A stretch of DNA of 64,000 bases, from NCBI GenBank assembly GCA_964398865.1, contig CAYNOO010000001.1, positions 62,001 to 126,000 of the forward strand. Reading direction: 5' to 3'. The position numbers and the translations under genes were made by a program. The notes below the pieces were generated by a model. That model was not told where the DNA came from, ran no database searches, and worked only from the letters and a program-made list of their open reading frames with translations. The stretch is from Phycocordibacter sp964398865. GTDB taxonomy: Bacteria > Patescibacteriota > Minisyncoccia > Phycocordibacterales > Phycocordibacteraceae. Positions 57,825-64,000 of this stretch are shown piece by piece (the first letter of the stretch is position 1; each line of letters begins with the position of its first letter).

Positions 57825-59354
57825 ATGATTGTAGTTTTGAATTTTGGCGGGCAGTTTGCTCACCTCATTGCAAGGCGTGTTAGGGATCTCGGCGTGAAGG
57901 CCGAGATTTTGCATGGGGATGCCTCTCTTTCAGAAATTCAGGCACTGAATCCCTCTGGCATTATTCTCTCAGGCAGTCCTCACTCGGTCCTTGAAAAAGG
58001 ACCTCTCCCTGATAAACGTATTTTCAACCTTGGTATTCCAGTCCTCGGCATCTGCTACGGGCACCAATTAATAGCTCATCTCCTCGGTGGAAAGGTAGCA
58101 AATAAAGAAGATAAGGAGTTCGGCAAAGAAACGCTCTCAATAAAGAAGAAAATCGGCATCCTCAAGGGGCTGTCTGCAAAAGAGATTGTGTGGTTCTCGC
58201 ACGGTGACCAAGCAACGAAACTACCGGAGGGTTTTGCGGTTATAGCCTCCACCAAGACGTGTCCCTACGCTGGGTTTGCCGACGTTAAACGTGCCTTTTA
58301 TGGCATTCAGTTTCATCCTGAAGTGACACACACGGTGCATGGAAAGAAAATACTTTCTAATTTTATATTCGATATCTGCAAAGCGAAGAAAGATTGGAAC
58401 ATGAAGTCAGTCGCGACCGGAATCGTGGCGGAGCTGAAGAAAGAAATAGGCAAAGAGCATGTTGTTGTTGGAATTTCTGGCGGCGTTGATTCGCTCGTTG
58501 CAGCGACGCTCCTCTACAAAGCGATAGGTAACCAACTTCACGCCGTTTTCGTAGACACGGGGCTTCTTCGAAAAGGAGAAGTGGAAAGTGTTTCCAAGTC
58601 ACTGCGCAGCAGAGGATTCAAGAATCTTCACGTTATTGATGCGAGCGAACTCTTTTTGAAGAACCTCACTGGCGTCACTGACCCTGAGAAGAAGCGGAAA
58701 ATCATCGGGCACGCTTTTGTTGAAGTGTTTGAAGCGACGCTCCTCAAAGAATTGAAGAAATATCCTATTGCCTACCTTGCGCAAGGAACTATCTACCCTG
58801 ATCGCATAGAATCTGCGTCCACTTCCAAGCACGCATCAAAAATAAAGAGCCATCACAACCTCACCTTGCCGGAGCGGATGAAACTCAAAGTCATCGAGCC
58901 GGTGAAAGATTTGTATAAGGACGAAGTGCGTCGCGTGGGCGAGCAGTTGGGCATCCCGAAGGATATGGTGTGGCGTCACCCGTTCCCGGGTCCTGGGCTT
59001 GCGGTGCGTATTGTCGGCGAGATCACAAAAGAACGGCTTCACATTCTCCGCGAAGCGGATGCTATTTTCACTGAAGAGCTTAAAGCAGCAGGGGAGTATC
59101 AGAAAATCTGGCAATCATTTGCAGCGCTTCTTCCTCTCAAGGTAGTGGGGGTTATGGGTGATGCACGAACGTATGAATACATCATCGCACTTCGAGCTGT
59201 CGATTCTATCGACGGCATGAGTGCTGACTGGCATAAGATGCCGCACGAGCTTCTGGAGAAGATTTCAAGCGCAATAGTGGGCAGGGTTCGCGGGGTGAAT
59301 CGTGTCCTCTATGACGTTACGCAAAAACCTCCCGCAACTATTGAGTACGAATAA
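57825..59354 (+). CDS. guaA: GMP synthase (glutamine-hydrolysing)
   Basis: GuaA converts XMP to GMP using glutamine ammonia. The class I amidotransferase has its nucleophile in GICYGHQLIAHLLGG (near residue 74) and the His/Glu pair in IQFHPEVTH. The ATP-pyrophosphatase P-loop is VGISGGVDSLVAATLL. The dimerisation domain contains HPFPGPGLAVRIVGE and ends with the conserved KPPATIEYE. The longer frame from 57804 begins in the terminator. The ATG at 57825 follows TGCTAAAAT by five bases and matches the family N-terminus. Confidence 0.97.
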   Translation: MIVVLNFGGQFAHLIARRVRDLGVKAEILHGDASLSEIQALNPSGIILSGSPHSVLEKGPLPDKRIFNLGIPVLGICYGHQLIAHLLGGKVANKEDKEFGKETLSIKKKIGILKGLSAKEIVWFSHGDQATKLPEGFAVIASTKTCPYAGFADVKRAFYGIQFHPEVTHTVHGKKILSNFIFDICKAKKDWNMKSVATGIVAELKKEIGKEHVVVGISGGVDSLVAATLLYKAIGNQLHAVFVDTGLLRKGEVESVSKSLRSRGFKNLHVIDASELFLKNLTGVTDPEKKRKIIGHAFVEVFEATLLKELKKYPIAYLAQGTIYPDRIESASTSKHASKIKSHHNLTLPERMKLKVIEPVKDLYKDEVRRVGEQLGIPKDMVWRHPFPGPGLAVRIVGEITKERLHILREADAIFTEELKAAGEYQKIWQSFAALLPLKVVGVMGDARTYEYIIALRAVDSIDGMSADWHKMPHELLEKISSAIVGRVRGVNRVLYDVTQKPPATIEYE

Positions 59355-59355
59355 T

Positions 59356-59496
59356 ATGTTGAGCATTGAGCGTATTGGGGGTCTCGAGAAAGTGCTGAGA
59401 GGTCTCTATGAAGATAATCGCAACAACCCACTGGCTATCACTACAGGCATATTGAAACCACGTCTCCAAAAAATGCAAGACATATTTAAGCCGTAA
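59356..59496 (+). CDS. Small hypothetical protein after guaA
   Basis: A 46-residue frame (MLSIERIGGLEKVLRGLYED... ending KMQDIFKP) starting two bases after the guaA stop codon, as expected for a translationally coupled gene. It looks helical and soluble. No family is recognised. Upstream in-frame sequence overlaps guaA and is ignored. Confidence 0.4.
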   Translation: MLSIERIGGLEKVLRGLYEDNRNNPLAITTGILKPRLQKMQDIFKP

Positions 59497-59501
59497 AAAT
59501 A

Positions 59502-60674
59502 CTAATTACCGCCTTCTATGGCGTTGATGAGTTTCTGCGTGAGCAGAGGGGCGACATTTGAGGCAAAGTTGCGGGCTTGAGCTGCGGTGTCTCCATCCAT
59601 GTACGTATCAATAGCTGTGCCAGCTTCCTTCTGGAAGTCTCTGATGATATAGGAAGTTGTGATCGCGCGTAAGTCTCTTGAAGCGGTGTCAGGCGCATCA
59701 GTTGCTGTAACGATGATACCCATGAGCACCGCATCTTCGTTCGCCACCGCACCGCCCGAAGCTCCTTGTTGGGCGACGATGGAGCCTCCAATGGAGAAGA
59801 GATCGATAGTATTTTCAGCAAAGGTGAATATGTCTCCGACGTGTGTCAGAGCTGAACTTGCATAGAGATCTTTCTGTACCGAGATGCCCCCTAAGAATCC
59901 CGCGGGATAGCCAGCAGCGATGAGGGATTGTCCTTCCCCAGGCGGGTTTGTGGAGACGGAGAGAAAGGGAAATGCTGCAGGCATAGAGATGCTTGAATTT
60001 ATTGTTCCGGTGATACGAAGAAAGGCATAGTCATGTTCGCCATTTCCTGTTGGTTTATCCTCGTTGATTTTCTCTGCATTGTCAGCAATCCAGGATGGGG
60101 GCAGGAATAAAAGTTCAGCAGTATATTTTGCTGTCGCCGGGCTGCCAGTCCTAATAGTGCACTCTACGAAATTAGGAACAGGATAGTTTTTGAGTAAGAA
60201 ATACTGTCCGACATGCGAGTTCGTAATAATCGTGCCGCGCGAGTCGATTATGACGCCGCTCGCAGAGATGGAATTGAGGGGTCCTGAGCTTTTGCTGATG
60301 CAGATGATGTTTACGATAGCTGCCCGCACTTTCTCATTCAATGCCGCTTGATTTACCGGCTCCTTAACCGGTGCTGTAACAGTTGGGTTGGTTCCCGAAC
60401 TTGGTGTTGGAGATGTTTTCGGGGCGGAAGTTTGGGCAACGATTGATTTTGTATTTGTATCCTTTCCGCTCAAGCTTTTTTCCGTTTCTTTTGCCGTGGC
60501 ACTGATGATGTTTGCGAGCGTGCTCGTTCCTAAGTTTGAGAGCCCGGTTGCGCTTGTTGTTGCTTGTGGTTTTTGGGATATGGAGACCTGGGCGGGTGAG
60601 CTCGACAATCCAGCAACTATGGCGAACACTAGGCCTGCGAGTGCGAAAAGAATGGTGCGGATGAATGCAAACAT
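59502..60674 (-). CDS. Exported trypsin-like serine protease
   Basis: A 390-residue protein with an N-terminal signal or anchor (FIRTILFALAGLVFAIVAGL), a Ser/Thr/Pro-rich linker to about residue 105 and a chymotrypsin-fold domain. The catalytic triad is visible as His near 153 (ITNSHVGQ), Asp near 215 (EHDYAFLRI) and Ser near 305 (QQGASGGAV). No PDZ domain follows, unlike DegP/HtrA. It acts outside the membrane. TATACT lies six bases before the ATG. A long Thr/Ser linker suggests surface display. Confidence 0.85.
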   Translation of the reverse strand: MFAFIRTILFALAGLVFAIVAGLSSSPAQVSISQKPQATTSATGLSNLGTSTLANIISATAKETEKSLSGKDTNTKSIVAQTSAPKTSPTPSSGTNPTVTAPVKEPVNQAALNEKVRAAIVNIICISKSSGPLNSISASGVIIDSRGTIITNSHVGQYFLLKNYPVPNFVECTIRTGSPATAKYTAELLFLPPSWIADNAEKINEDKPTGNGEHDYAFLRITGTINSSISMPAAFPFLSVSTNPPGEGQSLIAAGYPAGFLGGISVQKDLYASSALTHVGDIFTFAENTIDLFSIGGSIVAQQGASGGAVANEDAVLMGIIVTATDAPDTASRDLRAITTSYIIRDFQKEAGTAIDTYMDGDTAAQARNFASNVAPLLTQKLINAIEGGN

Positions 60675-60680
60675 AGAGGC

Positions 60681-60686
60681 AGTATA
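60681..60686 (-). promoter_or_regulatory. -10-like box for leaderless protease gene
   Basis: On the minus strand TATACT lies six bases before the ATG at 60674. Confidence 0.4.
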
Positions 60687-60794
60687 CCCACCCTCGCTAA
60701 AAGCTTCTAGTTTTGGTAGAGTTCGCGGTACCCCGCCGGAGCTCCGCTTTGGCGAGGCGACCGCGTGCCGCTAAAGCTTCAGCGGTGGCGCAAG

Positions 60795-60865
60795 GCGGGA
60801 TTAGTTTAATGGTAGAACATCAGTTTTCCAAACTGATAGCAAGGGTTCGATTCCCTTATCCCGCA
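60795..60865 (+). tRNA. tRNA-Gly (UCC)
   Basis: The acceptor GCGGGAT pairs with ATCCCGC. The D-arm is GTTT/GAAC, the anticodon stem is TCAGT/ACTGA with loop TTTCCAA giving anticodon TCC, and the T-arm is AAGGG TTCGATT CCCTT. No CCA is encoded. The upstream 60 bases are GC-rich with a CCGCT/AGCGG hairpin. Confidence 0.95.
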
Positions 60866-61071
60866 CAAAAATAATGAGCCGGACGCGAAAGCGTTCGGCG
60901 ATTATATTTTGTAGCGGGATAAGGGAATCGAAAGACGGAGACCGCGAAGCCGATTCTGAAGCGTGTAGCGAAAGAATCGAAGGTCGAGTCCGGGGAGGAA
61001 GCGCTTAGTGAAGGCGAGTTCTCAGAACGATGCCTGAGCTTAGCGACTTGACCCCGATTCCCTTATCCCGC
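60866..61071 (+). mobile_element. Short tRNA-associated element after tRNA-Gly
   Basis: A GC-rich, gene-free segment following the tRNA. The 17-base 3' end of the tRNA (60848-60864) recurs inverted at 60914-60930 and direct at 61055-61071. The inverted and direct copies could pair as a 17-bp stem around 124 bases. Internal hairpins include CGATTCT/AGAATCG. Its layout (GGGAATCGAA, GAC.GGAG, CTTAG, GACC, tRNA 3' end) parallels the element after tRNA-Pro. The mobile nature is inferred. Confidence 0.4.
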
Positions 61072-61082
61072 CCCTACAAACC

Positions 61083-61107
61083 AAAACCCCGCTACTCGCG
61101 GGGTTTT
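61083..61107. terminator. Intrinsic terminator between tRNA-Gly element and HU
   Basis: AAAACCCCGC pairs with GCGGGGTTTT around a TACTC loop. It can stop transcription from the tRNA side (plus) and from the HU gene (minus). Confidence 0.8.
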
Positions 61108-61132
61108 GTAAATCCGTATCAGGGTTTGAGGC

Positions 61133-61405
61133 TTATTTCACCGCATCCTTAAGGCCTTTTGCTGCGCGGAACTTAGGTACGCGCATAGAAGGAACCTTGA
61201 TGCTCTCGCCAGTGCGAGGATTGCGGCCAGTGCGAGCAGGGCGCATCTTCGTAGAGAAGATACCAAGACCTGCGATAGATACTTCGTCACCCTTTTTGAG
61301 GGCGCCGATAATAGAATCAACGACAGTTTCTACGACTGCTTCTGACTGCGTCTTAGTGCCGCCGAGCATGTCGTGAACTTTACCTGCGAGATCTGCTTTA
61401 TTCAT
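61133..61405 (-). CDS. HU-family nucleoid DNA-binding protein
   Basis: HU dimers bend and compact DNA. The 90-residue protein has the full pattern: MNKADLAGKVHDMLGG, VVETVVDSIIGALKKGDEVSIAGLGIFS, the arm region RPARTGRNPRTGESIKVP and the end PKFRAAKGLKDAVK. AGGAAA eight bases before the ATG is a good ribosome binding site, and a TATACT about 50 bases upstream could be its promoter. This gene therefore looks leadered, unlike many here. Confidence 0.96.
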   Translation of the reverse strand: MNKADLAGKVHDMLGGTKTQSEAVVETVVDSIIGALKKGDEVSIAGLGIFSTKMRPARTGRNPRTGESIKVPSMRVPKFRAAKGLKDAVK

Positions 61406-61535
61406 AGATTTTCCTATTGGCTAATCGCCGTTAATTTATTAAATGGCGTAAAAACAGTATATACCGAGCCATTTGTTGCGCAATAGCCTCTAAGCAGGTT
61501 GACTTTTACTTTAGAAGTGTTAATATCGTGTCATC

Positions 61536-61781
61536 ATGTCAACAGAAAATCCGCTAGCAGATATATCGCAAGCTGATTTGAGACACAGATTAGAAGATGA
61601 AGCTGCGCGGATTGATCCTCCCGGTTTATCAAAAAAAGTGGTGCTTAGGAGCCCTCCTCCTCTCCCTACACCCAGAGAAATTCTGCTAGCAAAATTACCA
61701 CAGAAGGAGTTCAAGCTTGCTATAGCCGACGAGGCCACAAGAGTAAACCCAGCAGGTTTACCTGACAACGGTAGCGCCTGA
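61536..61781 (+). CDS. Small hypothetical protein with internal repeat
   Basis: An 81-residue, Pro-rich, soluble protein. A motif of the form 'DEA.R[IV][DN]P.GL' occurs twice (residues 20-31 DEAARIDPPGL and 65-76 DEATRVNPAGL). It is not recognised. It stands alone between HU and rny, convergent with rny. The repeated motif argues that it is a real gene. Confidence 0.5.
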   Translation: MSTENPLADISQADLRHRLEDEAARIDPPGLSKKVVLRSPPPLPTPREILLAKLPQKEFKLAIADEATRVNPAGLPDNGSA

Positions 61782-61827
61782 GGGTAAGCCTTGGCTCTAA
61801 AGGCCAAGAGCAGTATTTCGCCTAGTG

Positions 61828-63357
61828 TTAGTGCGCAAACTCTATTGTCCTGGTTTCGCGGATGACGTTGATTTTTACTTCGCCAGGGTAGTGCATTTCA
61901 TTTTCAACCCGCATCGCGATATTTCGAGCCAAGTCGTGCGCCTGGAGGTCTGAAATCTCCTCCGGCTTCACGAAGATACGTACTTCGCGACCAGCTTGGA
62001 TTGCATACGCCTTTTCTACGCCTGCGAACGAAGTAGCAATTGCTTCCAATTCCTGCAATCGCTTTATGTAATTCTCTACTGAATCGCGGCGTGCGCCAGG
62101 TCTGCCTCCCGAAATTGAGTCTGCCACCTGCACGATGAGCGACTCCATAGTTTCGTACGGATATTCTTCGTGGTGTGCCTGCATTGCTTGGATAACACGC
62201 TTATCAACGCCGAATTTCTCAAGGATTCTGCGCCCAATCTCTACGTGTGTACCCTGCACCGCATGGTCTACTGCTTTGCCGATGTCATGAAGGAGCGCAC
62301 CTGCTTTAGCAACTTTCACATCAAGACCAAGCTCCGTCGCCAAAACGCCCGCGATATGTGCCATCTCTATTGAGTGTTGGAGAACGTTCTGCCCATAGCT
62401 AGTACGGAAGTAGAGGCGACCAAGGATGGACATAAGACGAGGGTCCAAGCCGTGGATGCCGCATTCATACGCAGCTTGCTCAGCTTTTTCTTTCATCACT
62501 TTGCCGATTTCATCTTTCGCTTTCTCAACAGCGTCTTCAATGCGTGCCGGTTGGATGCGTGCGTCAATAATGAGATTCTCTAAGGCGACACGTGCGATGT
62601 TTCGGCGCACTGGGTCGAAACATGAGAGGGTAATGGCGCCTGGTGTATCGTCAACAATCAAATCAACGCCCGTAGCGCGCTCGAATGCGCGAATGTTTCT
62701 ACCTTCTCTGCCTATAATCTTTCCTTTGATATCGTCTGACGGAATAGGAATAGATGAAGTAAGAACATCAGAGTGAACTGAGTTGCCCATGCGATGTATT
62801 GCGGTTGTAAGAATTTCTCGCGCTTTTGCATCGAGGCGCTCTTTGCCGTCAATCTCAAGTTTCTGAACGCGAACCATCATGTCTTCCTCGTGGTTCTTCT
62901 CTATCTCCTTGAAAAGTTCTTCCTTAGCTTCTTCTTCAGTGAGCTTTGCAACATCTTGAAGTGACTTTTCGCGCTCTAAGATAAGATTGTCAGCGCGCTC
63001 CTTGATACGCTTCACTTCTTCTATCTGCGCTTTGATGCGCTCTGCTTCCTTGTCTATATCAAGCTGGCGTTTATCGAGAAACGTCTCTTTTTCTCCAATA
63101 CGCTTTTCTTTCGCAAGAGCCGCTTCCTCCTTGAGACGAAGCTCTTCGCGGAGACCTGCTTCTAATTTTCCAGCTTCTTTTTCTCCGGCAGAAATAATTT
63201 TCTCAGCTTCTTCACGGGCTTCAAGCAGTTTTTGCTTGATTTGGAGCTCCACTGAGCCTTTCTGCCCCAGGGCAACAAGCCAGCGAAGTGCATAGCCAGC
63301 GCCAATACCAATGAGACCCGTAAGGGCCAGGACGATAAGTAACAGTGTTGTAGACAT
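61828..63357 (-). CDS. rny: Ribonuclease Y
   Basis: RNase Y is the membrane-anchored endoribonuclease that starts mRNA decay in many bacteria lacking RNase E. An N-terminal transmembrane helix (LLLIVLALTGLIGIGAGYALRWL) is followed by a long coiled coil (residues 35-160), a KH domain (GKIIGREGRNIRAFERATGVDLIVDD) and an HD domain (HSIEMAHIAGVLA and ALLHDIGKAVDHAVQGTH). The end VKINVIRETRTIEFAH is typical. At 509 residues it has normal length. With pnp it gives the main RNA decay enzymes in one window. Confidence 0.97.
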   Translation of the reverse strand: MSTTLLLIVLALTGLIGIGAGYALRWLVALGQKGSVELQIKQKLLEAREEAEKIISAGEKEAGKLEAGLREELRLKEEAALAKEKRIGEKETFLDKRQLDIDKEAERIKAQIEEVKRIKERADNLILEREKSLQDVAKLTEEEAKEELFKEIEKNHEEDMMVRVQKLEIDGKERLDAKAREILTTAIHRMGNSVHSDVLTSSIPIPSDDIKGKIIGREGRNIRAFERATGVDLIVDDTPGAITLSCFDPVRRNIARVALENLIIDARIQPARIEDAVEKAKDEIGKVMKEKAEQAAYECGIHGLDPRLMSILGRLYFRTSYGQNVLQHSIEMAHIAGVLATELGLDVKVAKAGALLHDIGKAVDHAVQGTHVEIGRRILEKFGVDKRVIQAMQAHHEEYPYETMESLIVQVADSISGGRPGARRDSVENYIKRLQELEAIATSFAGVEKAYAIQAGREVRIFVKPEEISDLQAHDLARNIAMRVENEMHYPGEVKINVIRETRTIEFAH

Positions 63358-63616
63358 AGGTCACGCGCGGCGTGCCGATGTACACAAAAAGTGGAGCAAA
63401 CCTAAACGATGTGTCCGTCTCTAGAGAGAGTACTGAAAATTCTGCCTAAAATAACACGGTGCGTCATGGATGGGCTCTGTTCTTGCATTATCGGTCGTTA
63501 TCGCAACTATTGAAATTTTGATCGTAAAAGGACCATGTCAGTGTATCAGGCGAGAGGATAAGGCGCAAAGAATGTCTTGCGTTATCCCCTAAATGGCACC
63601 CCCGGATCCGTCTGTA
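63358..63616. other. clpP-rny intergenic region with hairpin
   Basis: The roughly 260-base stretch holds no convincing gene. A hairpin near 63557-63588 (GGATAA/TTATCC with CGCAA/TTGCG) lies downstream of clpP on the minus strand. It has no clear T-run, so it may or may not end clpP transcription. Confidence 0.35.
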
Positions 63617-63644
63617 CACTGTTCACTAAACCCTAACCCCTATT
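63617..63644 (+). repeat. Degenerate heptad array abutting the clpP stop codon
   Basis: Four 7-bp units in phase: CACTGTT, CACTAAA, CCCTAAC, CCCTATT. The array ends on the last base of the clpP stop codon (minus strand) and resembles the arrays around rnpA. Confidence 0.65.
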
Positions 63645-64000
63645 CAGGTGCCCTTCTTATAAATAGCATCAATGATGCCGTATTTCTTTGCTTCGTCGGA
63701 AGTCATCCAATAATCACGCTCAGCGTCTCTCTCGACTTCCTCGTACGTTTTCCCTGTGTTCTTGGCGAGGATTTTCGTGAGGTTTTCCTTAGTGCGGAGA
63801 ATATGCTTTGCGGCGATTGCGATATCCGTTGCCTGTCCTTCCACGCCGCCCATGACCTGGTGAATCATCACTTCTGAGTTAGGGAGTGTAAAGCGCTTAC
63901 CTTTCTTTCCAGCCGAGAGAATAACTGCCGCAGCAGAAGCTGCAATGCCTACGCACACTGTCGCGATGTCTGGCTTCACATAATTCATAGTGTCCAAGAT
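63644..64000 (-). CDS. clpP: ATP-dependent Clp protease proteolytic subunit, 5' end outside window
   Basis: ClpP forms the tetradecameric peptidase chamber used by Clp ATPases. The visible C-terminal part of about 118 residues includes TMNYVKPDIATVCVGIAAS with the catalytic Ser, the His in NSEVMIHQVMGG, and the Asp in ERDYWMTSDEAKKYGIID. The gene runs off the right edge of the window, so the N-terminus is missing. A heptad repeat array begins at its stop codon. Confidence 0.95.
   Translation of the reverse strand: MLDTMNYVKPDIATVCVGIAASAAAVILSAGKKGKRFTLPNSEVMIHQVMGGVEGQATDIAIAAKHILRTKENLTKILAKNTGKTYEEVERDAERDYWMTSDEAKKYGIIDAIYKKGT

Noticed and set aside
1..64000. CRISPR array, rRNA operon, transposase or prophage
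   Set aside because: No regularly spaced identical repeats with unique spacers, no rRNA sequence and no transposase or phage structural protein was found.
1..64000. Alternative genetic code with TGA as glycine
   Set aside because: Conserved proteins end properly at TGA (for example the MazG-to-ruvC region, the four-helix-bundle gene and clpP) and no in-frame TGA interrupts a conserved domain.

Overview
The window looks like a piece of chromosome from a Patescibacteria/CPR bacterium, most likely a Parcubacteria-type lineage. That placement is an inference from gene content: compact single-copy housekeeping genes, a PrgI/VirB4/VirB6-type secretion or pilus cluster, a four-helix-bundle (S23-type) protein, a lamin-tail-like surface protein, and many small unrecognised membrane proteins. 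TGA behaves as a stop throughout, so recoding lineages are unlikely. No rRNA, CRISPR array, transposase or prophage was seen.

Layout. 0-13 kb: ruvA, a MurE-like ligase, a surface protein, a SpoU methyltransferase, an M14 peptidase, tRNA-Lys, holA-polA-tsaE, a pilB/gspE ATPase, a candidate 6S-like RNA, then ruvB-mazG-ruvC. 13-17 kb: tyrS and a class A penicillin-binding protein. 17-21.6 kb: the classic origin neighbourhood, dnaN-dnaA facing rpmH-rnpA-yidC-jag. 21.6-36 kb: a minus-strand type IV secretion/pilus-like operon. From its promoter end it carries a small membrane protein, a secreted Gly-rich protein, a giant VirB6-like protein, an unknown cytosolic protein, PrgI, a VirB4 split into two genes, an Ig-like secreted protein, a TrbC/VirB2-like pilin and an anchored beta-propeller-like protein. 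A four-helix-bundle gene flanked by inverted heptad repeats sits inside it. 36-45 kb: M15-like and LysM-M23 cell-wall enzymes, rsmA, a UvrD helicase, comM/yifB and a DksA-like protein. 45-51 kb: pnp, a NYN-domain protein, rpsO, a Xer recombinase and exonuclease III. 51-54.4 kb: cca, three tRNAs, two parS-like palindromes with DnaA boxes, and yraN. 54.5-64 kb: purB, an ECF sigma factor with a DUF5667-type partner, guaA, a trypsin-like protease, tRNA-Gly, HU, rny and the end of clpP.

How it works together. The window holds chromosome replication, recombination and segregation functions (dnaA, dnaN, holA, polA, ruvABC, xer, HU, parS) and RNA turnover (pnp, rny, rnpA, NYN). It also holds an envelope machine (secretion cluster, M23/M15/M14 peptidases, PBP, YidC). 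No relaxase or coupling ATPase accompanies the secretion cluster here.

The most interesting signals are non-coding. (1) Arrays of degenerate 7-bp repeats abut start or stop codons and bracket the four-helix-bundle gene. (2) A -10-like TANNNT hexamer lies 5-9 bases before the start codon of at least 16 genes, suggesting widespread leaderless transcription. (3) A 135-nt rod-shaped RNA lies beside ruvB. (4) A parS/DnaA-box cluster lies 34 kb from dnaA. (5) tRNA 3'-end copies terminate related short elements after tRNA-Pro and tRNA-Gly. (6) Several perfect palindromes and a recurring TATAAAGGACA motif are present.
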